Assembly (NCBI RefSeq): GCF_900111315.1
Contig: NZ_FOGU01000005.1
Span: forward strand, 124,001-188,000
Source: Tranquillimonas rosea
GTDB taxonomy: Bacteria; Pseudomonadota; Alphaproteobacteria; Rhodobacterales; Rhodobacteraceae
DNA length: 64,000 nucleotides
Direction: 5' to 3'
Shown here: one piece after another, positions 46,049 through 54,636 of the stretch
How positions within the stretch are numbered: position 1 is the stretch's first letter
Layout: every line of letters begins with the position of its first letter
The notes under the pieces: generated by a model
Told to the model about the DNA's origin: nothing
Databases searched by the model: none
The model's input: only the letters and a program-made list of their open reading frames with translations
Position numbers and translations under genes: made by a program

Positions 46049-46666
46049 CTATCTCTCCGCCGGCTCGTCTTTCGGCGCGTTCGCGTTGCGGCCGGCGAGA
46101 ATGGCCGAGATCGAGTAGGCCGTCTGCGGTTCCAGATCGGCGAGAAGCGCGGCCGCCGATTCGGGACGCATTCGGCCGATGAACCCGGCCGCGAAACTCG
46201 GGCTCATTTCCTCGAATAGAACCGCCGCGTCCGCCGGCTTCATGTTCTCGTAGACCGCGACCAGACGGGTGATGTCGGCTTCTGCCGCAGTGTCCGCCTG
46301 GGCCAACGTCTCGGACAGTGCCTCTTCGGCGGCGACGAGCTGGTCGAGTTGCGCCCGGATCTCATCCTCCGCCTCGGCGAGCGCCGTTTCGCGCGCGTCC
46401 ATTTCCGCCTCCCTTTCCTGCAGGCGGGAATCCCGTTCCTTGAGCGCGGAGAGCACGGCCGCGACATCCGGGGGCATTTCGCAGCCGGAGTCGTCTGTAC
46501 CGGCAACTTCGGCCGCTGCGTAGGCGTAGCCCGCGCCGATCCAGCCCGTCACTCTTTCTCCGGTCTCTCCGCTCAACCGGAGCAGTCCGGAGGCCGCGAA
46601 CAGCGTCGCGAGCAGCGGCAGCGCACGGGCGGGGCGGCGGTAGGTGCAGCGTTTTCCGGGGCTCAT
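46049..46666 (-). CDS. motE: MotE-like motility protein
   Basis: 205 residues. One N-terminal membrane anchor or signal, a coiled coil at about 75-125 (LKERDSRLQEREAEMDARETALAEAEDEIRAQLDQLVAAEEAL), then an MgtE-N-like helical domain (VAVYENMKPADAAVLFEEMSPSFAAGFIGRMRPESAAALLADLEPQTA). This is the layout of MotE, a periplasmic chaperone needed for MotC/stator function in rhizobia. Overlaps the preceding gene by 4 bp. Confidence 0.88.
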   Translation of the reverse strand: MSPGKRCTYRRPARALPLLATLFAASGLLRLSGETGERVTGWIGAGYAYAAAEVAGTDDSGCEMPPDVAAVLSALKERDSRLQEREAEMDARETALAEAEDEIRAQLDQLVAAEEALSETLAQADTAAEADITRLVAVYENMKPADAAVLFEEMSPSFAAGFIGRMRPESAAALLADLEPQTAYSISAILAGRNANAPKDEPAER

Positions 46667-47145
46667 CCGCCCGCCTCCTGTTGCGGCCGTCTCTGCGTCG
46701 AGAAGATCGACCGAAGGACCTGACCAGGCGCGGCTCCGGCATCGTCGGTGCGGTCCAGATCGCCGACATCTTCTGAGGCCGCGAGAGGCATCGTGCTTTC
46801 GGTCTGCTCTGGCTCGGGGACAGGCTGCGCCGGGTCAGATTCTGACGTCGCCACTGCATCCGGATCGAGATCATGCAAGGCGGCGACCTGAAGCTCGAGC
46901 CGGCGCGCAAGGTCTTCGGCCCTCACCGTCAACTCCTTCAGCGACTCGCCCGAGCCCGACGCCGCAGCCTGCGCCGCCTCGAGGCTGCGGGTCAGGTTGT
47001 CGACCTGTGCCGAAAGGACCGCGATCGCGCCGCCCATTCCCTTTTCGAGGTTGGTGAACCGGCTCAGCCGGCGCGACAGGACGAAACAGTAGAAGCCGAC
47101 GCCAAGCGCGCCCGCGATCATCAGAATGTCAGCGATCAGTGCCAT
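46663..47145 (-). CDS. Membrane-anchored coiled-coil flagellar-operon protein (DUF6468-like)
   Basis: 160 residues. A single N-terminal helix (IADILMIAGALGVGFYCFVLSRRL) is followed by the conserved RFTNLEKGMGGAIAVLSAQVDNLTRSLEAA and a coiled coil, then an acidic unstructured tail. Position between fliL and motE is conserved in alphaproteobacteria and fits DUF6468, named from memory. Function unknown; probably a scaffold near the motor. Confidence 0.75.
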   Translation of the reverse strand: MALIADILMIAGALGVGFYCFVLSRRLSRFTNLEKGMGGAIAVLSAQVDNLTRSLEAAQAAASGSGESLKELTVRAEDLARRLELQVAALHDLDPDAVATSESDPAQPVPEPEQTESTMPLAASEDVGDLDRTDDAGAAPGQVLRSIFSTQRRPQQEAGG

Positions 47146-47154
47146 CCGGTTCCC

Positions 47155-47643
47155 TCAGTTCAAGACGAACTCCATCACCAGCAGATCGCGCACCGCGTGA
47201 GACCCGGTGGCGATCCTGACGCGCCGCAGCATCTGCGCGCGCAGCTGCGCGAGGCTTGCCGGGTCCGCCAGAAGCTCGGGTTCGACCGCGCGCAGGAATG
47301 AATTCAGTACGTCGATCACCCGTGGCAGCATCGCGGCGACCTGCTCTTCCGCGCCGGCCTCGACCTCGAGCTGGGCCTGGAAGCGCAGGTGCTTGGCACC
47401 GGCCCCCGGTGCGAGCGAGATCGTCATGGGATCGAGCGGCACGAAGGCAACCGGCGGCGCGTCCGCCCCCGAATCGTCCGCCGGCGGCTCGTGCGCCGAT
47501 TCCGCCGATCCGGACAGAATCATCCCCGAGTAGGCGGCATAGAATCCGCCCGCCCCCAGCAACACCGCGAGGACAAGGCCCACGAGGAGGCCCAACTTGG
47601 AGCGTTTGGGCGGCGTGGCGCCCTCTGTCTCATCACTTGCCAT
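47155..47643 (-). CDS. fliL: Flagellar basal-body-associated protein FliL
   Basis: 162 residues: a short cytoplasmic tail rich in charged residues, one membrane helix (LGLLVGLVLAVLLGAGGFYAAYSG), and the periplasmic FliL domain (AFVPLDPMTISLAPGAGAKHLRFQAQLEVEAG, VIDVLNSFLRAVEPELLADPASLAQLRAQMLRRV) ending in LVMEFVLN. FliL rings surround stators and support torque. First gene of the minus operon, divergent from fliF with a CtrA-like box between. Confidence 0.95.
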   Translation of the reverse strand: MASDETEGATPPKRSKLGLLVGLVLAVLLGAGGFYAAYSGMILSGSAESAHEPPADDSGADAPPVAFVPLDPMTISLAPGAGAKHLRFQAQLEVEAGAEEQVAAMLPRVIDVLNSFLRAVEPELLADPASLAQLRAQMLRRVRIATGSHAVRDLLVMEFVLN

Positions 47644-47688
47644 CGTGTCCCCTGAACTCGCGACAGGAACGGACTTACCGGTCCGGGA

Positions 47689-47703
47689 CTAACCGGTTCT
47701 TAA
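47689..47703. promoter_or_regulatory. CtrA-like box between fliL and fliF
   Basis: CTAA-CCGGTTC-TTAA matches the CtrA consensus TTAA-N7-TTAA at seven of eight fixed positions. It lies 45 bp before the fliL start and 59 bp before the fliF start, where it could serve both. TTAA is rare in this GC-rich sequence. Confidence 0.55.
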
Positions 47704-47762
47704 GATCGCCGCCCGAAAGTCGCTGTCGGGGCCAGAAGGCCCGCGTCAGTCAGGAGGTCATC

Positions 47763-49346
47763 TTGCAGCAGCTGCGTTCGGTCTGGTCGGGACTGTCCCA
47801 GCAGAAGCGCATCGTCGCTCTCCTGGCGGCGGTCGCGATGTTCGCCGCCGTGCTCGGACTCGCGCGGCTGGCGTCGCAACCGGGGATGAGCCTGCTCTAT
47901 GCGGGGCTGGAAGATGGCGCCGCAGGGGATGTCGTCGCCGCGCTGGAACAGCGTGGCGTCGCCTACGAAGTGCGCGGAAGCTCGATCTTCGTGGACAGTG
48001 TCGCGCGTGACGAACTCCGCCTGACGCTGGCCGCGGAGGGGCTGCCCGAAAACGGGACGGACGGCTACGAGCTGCTCGATACGCTCAGTGGCTTCGGCAC
48101 GACCAGCCAGATGTTCGACGCCGCCTATTGGCGCGCGAAAGAAGGAGAACTGGCGCGCACCATCGTCAGCAGTCCGGCCATCCGAACGGCTCGTGTCCAC
48201 ATCGCCAATCCGGGCACGAAACCGTTCCAGCGCGACCTGACGCCAAGCGCCTCGGTGACGGTCGGCACCGCCTCGGGCGGGCTCTCGGCGGCCCAGGCGC
48301 GGGGCCTGCGGTTCCTCGTGGCGTCGGCGGTGTCGGGGCTCGACCCCGAGAACGTGTCGGTGATCGATTCGTCCGGTGGGATCATCCTCGCCTCGGATGC
48401 CGAAGCGGAAGCCGGCGCGCGGGCCGAGGACCGGGCCACCGAGCTTAAACGCAACGTCGAGCGGCTGCTCGAGGCCCGCGTCGGGTACGGCAATGCCGTG
48501 GTCGAGGTCAGCGTCGACACTGCGACCGAGACCGAGCAGATCACCGAACGGCGCTTCGACCCCGAAAGCAGGGTGCCGATCAGCCAAGAGACGACCGAAT
48601 CGACCTCCACCTCGTCGGGCGAGGGCGGCGCGGGCGTCACGGTTGCCAGCAACCTGCCCAACGGCGACGCTGGCGCGGGCGCCGCCACCTCGACCAGTCA
48701 GAGCGCGGAAACGAGCGAACGGATAAACTACGAAGTCTCCGAAGTGAGTCGCGAGGTCCTGCGAACCCCCGGAGCGGTGCGCCGCCTGTCAGTCGCGGTC
48801 CTCGTCGACGGGATTCGCACGACCGGCCCGGATGGTGAGGCCGTCTGGCAGCCGCGCTCCGATGAAGAAATGCAGGCCTTGCGGGCGCTGGTCTCTTCGG
48901 CGGTCGGGCTCGATGAAGAGCGGGGGGACAGCCTGACCCTCCGCAGTCTCGAATTCGAGCCGCTGCCGACCGACGGGACCGAGCCCGGCGCGTTGGGACG
49001 CAGCCTCCCGATCGACGCAATGCGCCTTGCCCAGCTCGCCATCCTCGGGCTCGTGACGTTGCTGATCGGGCTGTTCGTCGTCCGGCCGATCCTGACGACC
49101 CGATCCGGTGCTGCGGCCTCACCGATGCCGATGGCGCTGCCGGATCCAGGTCCGCTGGATGGCGGGTTCGAGGCCGGTTTCCCGCAGATGGCCTTGCCGA
49201 TGGCCAGCTTCGACCAGGCTCAGGCTTCGACGCCGGCATCCGATAGCGGCGATCCGGTGGAACGGCTGCGCGCCCTCATCGATGAACGGCAGGCCGAATC
49301 GCTCGAGATCCTCAAGAGCTGGATGGAAGAAGAGGAAAAGGCCTGA
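47763..49346 (+). CDS. fliF: Flagellar MS-ring protein FliF
   Basis: 527 residues, inner-membrane base of the flagellum and export apparatus. Two membrane helices (about 18-40 and 415-440) bracket the periplasmic ring-building motifs, with LLYAGLEDGAAGDVVAALEQRGVAYEV, ARTIVSSPAIRTARVHIANP and NVSVIDSSGGII. The C-terminal FliG-binding tail ends ERQAESLEILKSWMEEEEKA. I chose the TTG at 47763, five bases after AGGAGG; no ATG or GTG lies in a sensible place. The stop and next start share one base (TGATG). Confidence 0.95.
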   Translation: MQQLRSVWSGLSQQKRIVALLAAVAMFAAVLGLARLASQPGMSLLYAGLEDGAAGDVVAALEQRGVAYEVRGSSIFVDSVARDELRLTLAAEGLPENGTDGYELLDTLSGFGTTSQMFDAAYWRAKEGELARTIVSSPAIRTARVHIANPGTKPFQRDLTPSASVTVGTASGGLSAAQARGLRFLVASAVSGLDPENVSVIDSSGGIILASDAEAEAGARAEDRATELKRNVERLLEARVGYGNAVVEVSVDTATETEQITERRFDPESRVPISQETTESTSTSSGEGGAGVTVASNLPNGDAGAGAATSTSQSAETSERINYEVSEVSREVLRTPGAVRRLSVAVLVDGIRTTGPDGEAVWQPRSDEEMQALRALVSSAVGLDEERGDSLTLRSLEFEPLPTDGTEPGALGRSLPIDAMRLAQLAILGLVTLLIGLFVVRPILTTRSGAAASPMPMALPDPGPLDGGFEAGFPQMALPMASFDQAQASTPASDSGDPVERLRALIDERQAESLEILKSWMEEEEKA

Positions 49347-49942
49347 TGTCACACCCTCTGCGTCTGGAAAACTTCGACGCCGCGGTACACGCCGAGCCGG
49401 ACCCTACGCTCAGCCTCGAAGAGGCGGAACGGCAGCGGCTCGAGGCCTACGATTCCGGCTATGCCCTCGGATGGAAGGACGCCAGCGACGCGGCGGCACA
49501 GGAACAGGCGCGGCTGAGCTCGGAACTGGCCGAAGCGTTGCAGGCTCTCGACTTCACCTTTCACGAAGCGCGGGCCCACGTTCTGCTTGGGGTGGCGCCT
49601 TTTCTGAAACGTGTATGCGACACCCTTCTACCCGAGATCCTGAGGGAAACCCTTGGAGCCCGGATCCAGGAAGAACTCTCTCAGCTCGCCGCCGACGCTG
49701 CCGACGCGCCCGTCGAACTGCTGGTGCCGGACTCCGATCTGGAGGCGCTTCGGGAGGTCCTGCCCGAGTCTTCCGATCGGGCCATCCGTCTCGTCGCCGG
49801 CCCCGACCTTCCTCAGGGCACGCTCTACCTGCAGCTCGGCACGCAGGAACGCGAGATCGACCTCACCGGACTCACGACGCGTCTCGGTGACGCCCTGACC
49901 GCCCTTGAAACCGTCAGCTCGGAGGTGACTTCCCATGGATGA
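49346..49942 (+). CDS. fliH: FliH-like flagellar export regulator
   Basis: 198 residues. Acidic N-terminus, a helical middle (LEEAERQRLEAYDSGYALGWKDASDAAAQEQARLSSELAEALQAL) resembling the FliH coiled coil, and a C-terminal alpha/beta domain similar to V-ATPase E-type stalks. FliH binds FliI and FliN at the export gate. Divergent from enterobacterial FliH, so assigned mainly from layout and position between fliF and fliN. Confidence 0.8.
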   Translation: MSHPLRLENFDAAVHAEPDPTLSLEEAERQRLEAYDSGYALGWKDASDAAAQEQARLSSELAEALQALDFTFHEARAHVLLGVAPFLKRVCDTLLPEILRETLGARIQEELSQLAADAADAPVELLVPDSDLEALREVLPESSDRAIRLVAGPDLPQGTLYLQLGTQEREIDLTGLTTRLGDALTALETVSSEVTSHG

Positions 49943-50231
49943 CACAGACGCATGGCCAGAGGAGGCGGACGCCAAGACCGGGTCGGCCTTCGACAACGTC
50001 CAGATAGAGATCACGGTGGCGGTCGGCCGGACGCGCCCTGCGCTGCGAGACCTGCTCCGCATGGGTCAGGATGCCGTCCTCACGCTCGACCGCCGCGTCG
50101 ATGATCCCGTCGAGCTCTTCGTCGGCGATCGTCTCGTCGCGCGGGGCGAGCTGCAGGAACTCGAGGGGGATCAAGCCGGTCAACTGGCAGTGCGGCTGAC
50201 CGAAGTGGCGGACGTCACATCCGAGCTATGA
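49935..50231 (+). CDS. fliN: Flagellar motor switch protein FliN
   Basis: 98 residues; the SpoA/C-ring domain fills most of it: IEITVAVGRTRPALRDLLRMGQDAVLTLDRRVDDPVELFVGDRLVARGEL, with the terminal VRLTEVAD. Shorter N-terminal extension than E. coli FliN. Forms the C-ring with FliM and FliG, whose genes are not in the window. Overlaps fliH by 8 bp and fliP by 4 bp. Confidence 0.93.
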   Translation: MDDTDAWPEEADAKTGSAFDNVQIEITVAVGRTRPALRDLLRMGQDAVLTLDRRVDDPVELFVGDRLVARGELQELEGDQAGQLAVRLTEVADVTSEL

Positions 50232-50956
50232 GGCACGTCGTGCTCTTGGCGCTGGTGACGCTCCTCGCGATCTGGAGCGTGCCGGCGCTCGCGCAGGACA
50301 TCACGATCTCGCTCGGTGACGACTCCTCTCTCGCGGCACGGTCGATCCAGCTCCTCGTGCTGATCACTTTGCTCAGCCTCGTCCCCGGACTGGCCGTAAC
50401 GATCACGTGCTTTCCGTTCATCGTCACCGTACTGTCGATCCTGCGCCAGGGTCTCGGGCTTCAGCAGTCGCCACCGAACATGCTGATCGTGACGCTCGCA
50501 CTGTTCCTGACGTACTTCGTGATGGATCCCGTCTTCTCCGAGGCGTGGGCGAACGGCATTGCGCCACTGTCTGATGGACGCCTCGAGATCGAACAGGCGC
50601 TTCCCCGGGTCCTTGCCCCATTCCGTGACTTCATGGCTGCCCGCATCGAGCCCGCGACGTTCGACGCCCTGGCCGCCGTTCGTCCGCAGGATCCGGGCAG
50701 CCTCGGGCCGGAGGCACCCCTCTCGGTCCTCGTTCCGTCCTTCCTGCTTTCCGAGATCGAGCGCGCCTTCCAGATCGGCTTCTTGATCTTCCTGCCGTTC
50801 CTCGTCATCGACCTCGTCGTCGCCGCCGTGCTGATGTCGATGGGGATGATGATGGTGCCGCCCGCCATCGTGTCGCTGCCATTCAAGCTCGCCTTCTTCG
50901 CCGTGGCCGACGGCTGGAGCCTGATATCCGGTGCCCTGGTGCGTAGCTATTTCTAG
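50228..50956 (+). CDS. fliP: Flagellar type III export gate protein FliP
   Basis: 242 residues with a cleaved signal (ends in ALAQD) and four membrane helices. Signature LLVLITLLSLVPGLAVTITCFPFIVTVLSILRQGLGLQQSPPNMLIVTLALFLTYFVMDP and, near the C-terminus, IDLVVAAVLMSMGMMMVPPAIVSLPFKLAFF. Core of the export pore with FliQ and FliR. Last gene of this operon; the 117 bp to the converging flgI hold nothing convincing. Confidence 0.97.
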   Translation: MRHVVLLALVTLLAIWSVPALAQDITISLGDDSSLAARSIQLLVLITLLSLVPGLAVTITCFPFIVTVLSILRQGLGLQQSPPNMLIVTLALFLTYFVMDPVFSEAWANGIAPLSDGRLEIEQALPRVLAPFRDFMAARIEPATFDALAAVRPQDPGSLGPEAPLSVLVPSFLLSEIERAFQIGFLIFLPFLVIDLVVAAVLMSMGMMMVPPAIVSLPFKLAFFAVADGWSLISGALVRSYF

Positions 50957-51073
50957 AGGGCGCTATCTCCCAGCGTCTTGAGCGGTGGCACGACCCACGC
51001 CGGCGTCCTGTCCGATCCAACTCACCAGGCTTCGGGCGAGTTGCCCGCAGTGCCCGGCCACGAAGCGATTGTG

Positions 51074-52174
51074 CTAGCGCACGATGAACTCCGCGTGGAG
51101 TGCCCCGGCCGCCTTGATGCTCTTGAGAATGTCGATCATGTCCCGCGGCGCGACGCCCAAGGCGTTGAGCCCGGCGATCACCTCGGACAGCGAAGTCCCG
51201 TCGGGAACTTCGGCCAGGCCGATTCCCTGTTCCTCGTCGATCCCCGCGCGGGTCCGCGGAACCACAACCGTCTCGCCATCGGCAAACGGATTGGGTTGCA
51301 CCACCAGCGGCGCTTCCTCGATGCGCAGCGTCAGGTTACCCTGGCTGACCGCGACCCGGCTGATCCGAACGTCCTCACCCATGACGATCGTCCCGGACCG
51401 CTGGTCCACGACGACACGGGCCCGGCGCTGAGGCTCGACCGGGATATTCTCGATCCGGCCGATCGCGTGGGCGGGGGACCGCGCCCGCGTCGCCGCGATG
51501 TCGATCAAGACGGTCCCGGCGTCGAGCATCGTGGCCACGGGGCGACCGACACGCGTGTTGATCGCCGACTCGATACGCACCGCCGTGGTGAAGTCGGGAC
51601 TGCGCAGCGCGAGACGGATCGACGAAAGGGACGAGAAATCGAAGTCGATCTCGCGCTCGACCCGCGCTCCGGCAGGAATCGACCCGGAGGTCGGCACGCC
51701 TTGTGTAACCTGCGCGCCCGCGCCCTCGGCCACGGCGCCGCCCGCGATGACGGTTCCCTGAGCGACCGCGTAGATCAGACCGTCCGCCGCGTTCAGCGGC
51801 GTCATGACGAGGGTTCCGCCGAGAAGGCTGCCTGCATCTCCAATCGCCGAGACAGTGACGTCGATCTGTGCACCGGCCCGTGCGAACGGCGGCAGTTCCG
51901 CCGTCACCAGAACGGCAGCCACGTTGCGAGGGCGGAACTGTTCGCCGGTAACATTGACCCCGAGCCGCTCGAGAATGTTCGACATGATCTCTTCGGTGAA
52001 CGGCGCGTTCCGTATGCCGTCGCCGGTTCCATTCAGCCCGACGACCAGACCGTATCCCACGAGATCGTTTCCACGGACACCATCGAATTCAACGAGATCC
52101 TTGATTCGGACCGGACCGGCCCACGCCGGCGCGATAAACAGGATCAAACCCAGGATGGCGTACAGGTATCTCAT
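51074..52174 (-). CDS. flgI: Flagellar P-ring protein FlgI
   Basis: 366 residues from the ATG at 52174, with a Sec signal peptide of about 19 residues. Typical sequence: RIKDLVEFDGVRGNDLVGYGLVVGLNGTGD, AQIDVTVSAIGDAGSLLGGTLVMTPLNAADG, and the ending LKSIKAAGALHAEFIVR. Forms the peptidoglycan-layer bushing for the rod. An in-frame TTG three bases upstream is possible. The start shares one base with the flgL stop, so it is translationally coupled. Confidence 0.96.
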   Translation of the reverse strand: MRYLYAILGLILFIAPAWAGPVRIKDLVEFDGVRGNDLVGYGLVVGLNGTGDGIRNAPFTEEIMSNILERLGVNVTGEQFRPRNVAAVLVTAELPPFARAGAQIDVTVSAIGDAGSLLGGTLVMTPLNAADGLIYAVAQGTVIAGGAVAEGAGAQVTQGVPTSGSIPAGARVEREIDFDFSSLSSIRLALRSPDFTTAVRIESAINTRVGRPVATMLDAGTVLIDIAATRARSPAHAIGRIENIPVEPQRRARVVVDQRSGTIVMGEDVRISRVAVSQGNLTLRIEEAPLVVQPNPFADGETVVVPRTRAGIDEEQGIGLAEVPDGTSLSEVIAGLNALGVAPRDMIDILKSIKAAGALHAEFIVR

Positions 52175-53175
52175 CAAAGATACCGGGTCAGGCTGAGCCC
52201 TGAGAGCCGAGCCGTCACCGCGTAGAGCGTGTCGAGCTGCGTTTCCGCCTGTTTCAGACGGGACGCGGTTTCATACGGATCGAGGCCGACGAGATCGGCC
52301 CGCGAGATCTGCAGCGCGGCCACCTCGGTCGTGCGGCGAGCTTCGGCCTCGGTCACGCTTGCCTGTGCGGCGCCGAGGGTCGCCTGCAATTGCGTCAGGG
52401 AATCCCGTGCATTGAACAGATCGGCGCCCGCCTCACTCGCAAGGGCGGAGCGCGCCGAGGAATAGCCGTCGAGGACACCTTCCGCGACCAGGGCTGCCTT
52501 CGCCAGACCGGCCAACGTTTCGCGGATGGCGGGCTCTTGCGCGGTGACGCCGACCTGCGCCGCGCCGCCGCCCGGCAACGGGACGCGGCCCCTTGCTGCG
52601 GCCCCCTGATAGCCGGAGCTGTCGAAACCACCGCCGGGCGCAAACCATGCATCGACGGCCGCGGAGATGTCACCCGCCGTGGTCAGCCCGGTCACCGCGG
52701 TTTTCAATAGTGCGAGCATGTCCGAACCGGTCGCCACGGCGGCGCGGTCCGTCGCGGTGCCCGAGAAGACACTTCGGCCCGCGACCCGGGTATTCAATGC
52801 GTCTGAGATACGGAGAAAGCGATCCCGCGCCTCTTGGGTGACAAGGTCGACCTGGCGCGGGGTCCCTGAGGAGACGGCGGCGGCAAGGTCGGATGCGGCA
52901 GCGGCAGCTTCATCGGAGATCGTGCCGATGGCGGACTGGGTGACATCTGCCTGCAACGCGGCCTCGGACAGGGTCGTACGCTCGGCAGTCAGGCGTGCGA
53001 GGCTGCGATCAAGGGCCGACAGGGCGGTCGTATCGCCACCGATATGGCGGGCGGCATCCTGCGTGCGGCCCGTGGTCAGTTCGGTGGAGAGCCGCGACAG
53101 GTCGCTGCGCAGTCGGCTCGACTGGACCCGGCCCGCGAGGGATTGCGCAAGATCGCCGAAGGTCACGAGGCTCAT
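52174..53175 (-). CDS. flgL: Flagellar hook-filament junction protein FlgL
   Basis: 333 residues. Flagellin-like ends: an N-terminal helix (LAQSLAGRVQSSRLRSDLSRLSTELTTGRTQDAARHIGGD) and a C-terminal helix (LDTLYAVTARLSGLSLTRYL); variable centre. Caps the hook below the filament with FlgK, encoded immediately upstream. ATG at 53175, two bases after the flgK stop. Confidence 0.92.
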   Translation of the reverse strand: MSLVTFGDLAQSLAGRVQSSRLRSDLSRLSTELTTGRTQDAARHIGGDTTALSALDRSLARLTAERTTLSEAALQADVTQSAIGTISDEAAAAASDLAAAVSSGTPRQVDLVTQEARDRFLRISDALNTRVAGRSVFSGTATDRAAVATGSDMLALLKTAVTGLTTAGDISAAVDAWFAPGGGFDSSGYQGAAARGRVPLPGGGAAQVGVTAQEPAIRETLAGLAKAALVAEGVLDGYSSARSALASEAGADLFNARDSLTQLQATLGAAQASVTEAEARRTTEVAALQISRADLVGLDPYETASRLKQAETQLDTLYAVTARLSGLSLTRYL

Positions 53176-53177
53176 GG

Positions 53178-54626
53178 TCAAATCTCCAGAAGGCGTTGGA
53201 TCATTCCGTCGATGGTGCTGACGACGCGCGCATTGGCGGCATAGGCTTGCTCGATCAGGAGAAGCCGCTGCATCTCTTCGTCGCTATCTACCCCGAGCGC
53301 AGCCTCGCGGCCTGCGAGCGCCTCGGAGCGAATGGTCTGAAACGCCTCCGCATCTTCGGCCCCGACGTGGGCGGCCGCGGCACGCCCGGCAAGGGCATCG
53401 GTCAGGCTGCCGAACGTCATGTGCCCGATGCCAAGGTCCGGATGAGGCGCGGGACGGTTGCGTTCCAGGGCGTCGGCCATGGCTTGCAGTCCGGTCGCAT
53501 CGCCGACCTCGCCCGGTGTTGGGGCACCGAGGCCGCTTCGCAGCCGCCAAAGGGCGCCGCCAGCATCGGGGTCGGCCGTGTCGGACACGGTAAGACGTCC
53601 GGCCAGACCGGGAGAGGGCGGGCCAGCCGGAAGCGCGCCGGCATCGGTGAAGAGGCCCGGACCCCCGGCCAATGTCGGGTCTGTGGCGGGATCTGCAAAG
53701 CGGGAGATCAGGTCGCCCGCGACGGCATCGAGGCGATCCTGCGCGGCGGGAAGGATTTCATCGCGTTGCGCGAAGAGGGCCGAGAGACGCCCCCCGTCTA
53801 GGCGGCCGCTCCCGGTGTTCACCGTCACCGGCAGGCCGTTGACCGTGATACCCGAGACTCCGCCATTCGCGAGGGTCTGGCCGGCGGTCACGGTCGGCGT
53901 CGGTGTGAAGTCGATCCTGGCCGGCGCACCGTCGAGAAGGATTTGACCCCCTGCCGTCATCAGCGCGACCGCACCGTTGTCGCGCGGCAGGACCCGCACC
54001 GGAACGATGGCCGCGATACGGTCGATTTCGGCCTGGCGCTGATCCAGCAGGGCGTTCGGGTCGCCCGCGGCACTGCGGATGCGTTGCAGGTTTCCGTTGA
54101 TGTCCTGAATACGGCCGAGACCGGTTTCCAAGGCCGAGAGATCGGAGGCGATGGCCGCATCGGCACGCTGGCGAAGGGACTGGATACCGTCCGAAGCCGA
54201 CCGAATCTCTGCGGCCAGCCCCTTGGCCGCGGACAGCACCGTGTCGAGCCGGGCCGTGCTGTCGGGCCGGCTCGCCGCCAGGGCGAGGCTGCTGTCGAGG
54301 GCGGATACGCGCGCGGGCAAGCCACTTTCCCCGTCCGGGCCTGCAAGCATCTGTTCGAGCCGCGCGGCGTAGGAGGCGTGCGTCGAGGTATCGGCCAGCG
54401 CGGCATCGGCGACCAACCGCTCGGCCGTGAGGGCGGGGTCGGTGCGCCGGGTGACGCCGAGAACCGTGACACCGCCACTGCCGAGACTGCGCGCGCCCAG
54501 CGCGATCTCGCGCGCCGCGAACCCGTCGGTCGTCACGTTGGCGACATTGTCGGACACGACCTGCGCGGAGCGCGCCGTGGCTGTCAGGCCCGAGAGCGCG
54601 TTTGACAGGGCGCCGGTAATGCTCAT
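53178..54626 (-). CDS. flgK: Flagellar hook-associated protein 1, FlgK
   Basis: 482 residues. N-terminal rod/hook motif SITGALSNALSGLTATARSAQVVSDNVANVTTDGFAAREI and C-terminal EEMQRLLLIEQAYAANARVVSTIDGMIQRLLEI, as in all FlgK proteins. Joins hook to filament with FlgL. It starts 10 bp after flgE. Confidence 0.96.
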   Translation of the reverse strand: MSITGALSNALSGLTATARSAQVVSDNVANVTTDGFAAREIALGARSLGSGGVTVLGVTRRTDPALTAERLVADAALADTSTHASYAARLEQMLAGPDGESGLPARVSALDSSLALAASRPDSTARLDTVLSAAKGLAAEIRSASDGIQSLRQRADAAIASDLSALETGLGRIQDINGNLQRIRSAAGDPNALLDQRQAEIDRIAAIVPVRVLPRDNGAVALMTAGGQILLDGAPARIDFTPTPTVTAGQTLANGGVSGITVNGLPVTVNTGSGRLDGGRLSALFAQRDEILPAAQDRLDAVAGDLISRFADPATDPTLAGGPGLFTDAGALPAGPPSPGLAGRLTVSDTADPDAGGALWRLRSGLGAPTPGEVGDATGLQAMADALERNRPAPHPDLGIGHMTFGSLTDALAGRAAAAHVGAEDAEAFQTIRSEALAGREAALGVDSDEEMQRLLLIEQAYAANARVVSTIDGMIQRLLEI

Positions 54627-54636
54627 CTCAAGTCCC

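Noticed and set aside
50957-51073. Minus-strand frame of about 33 codons between fliP and flgI
   Set aside because: No ribosome site, no recognisable sequence, and it runs through the flgI stop region; looks like chance.
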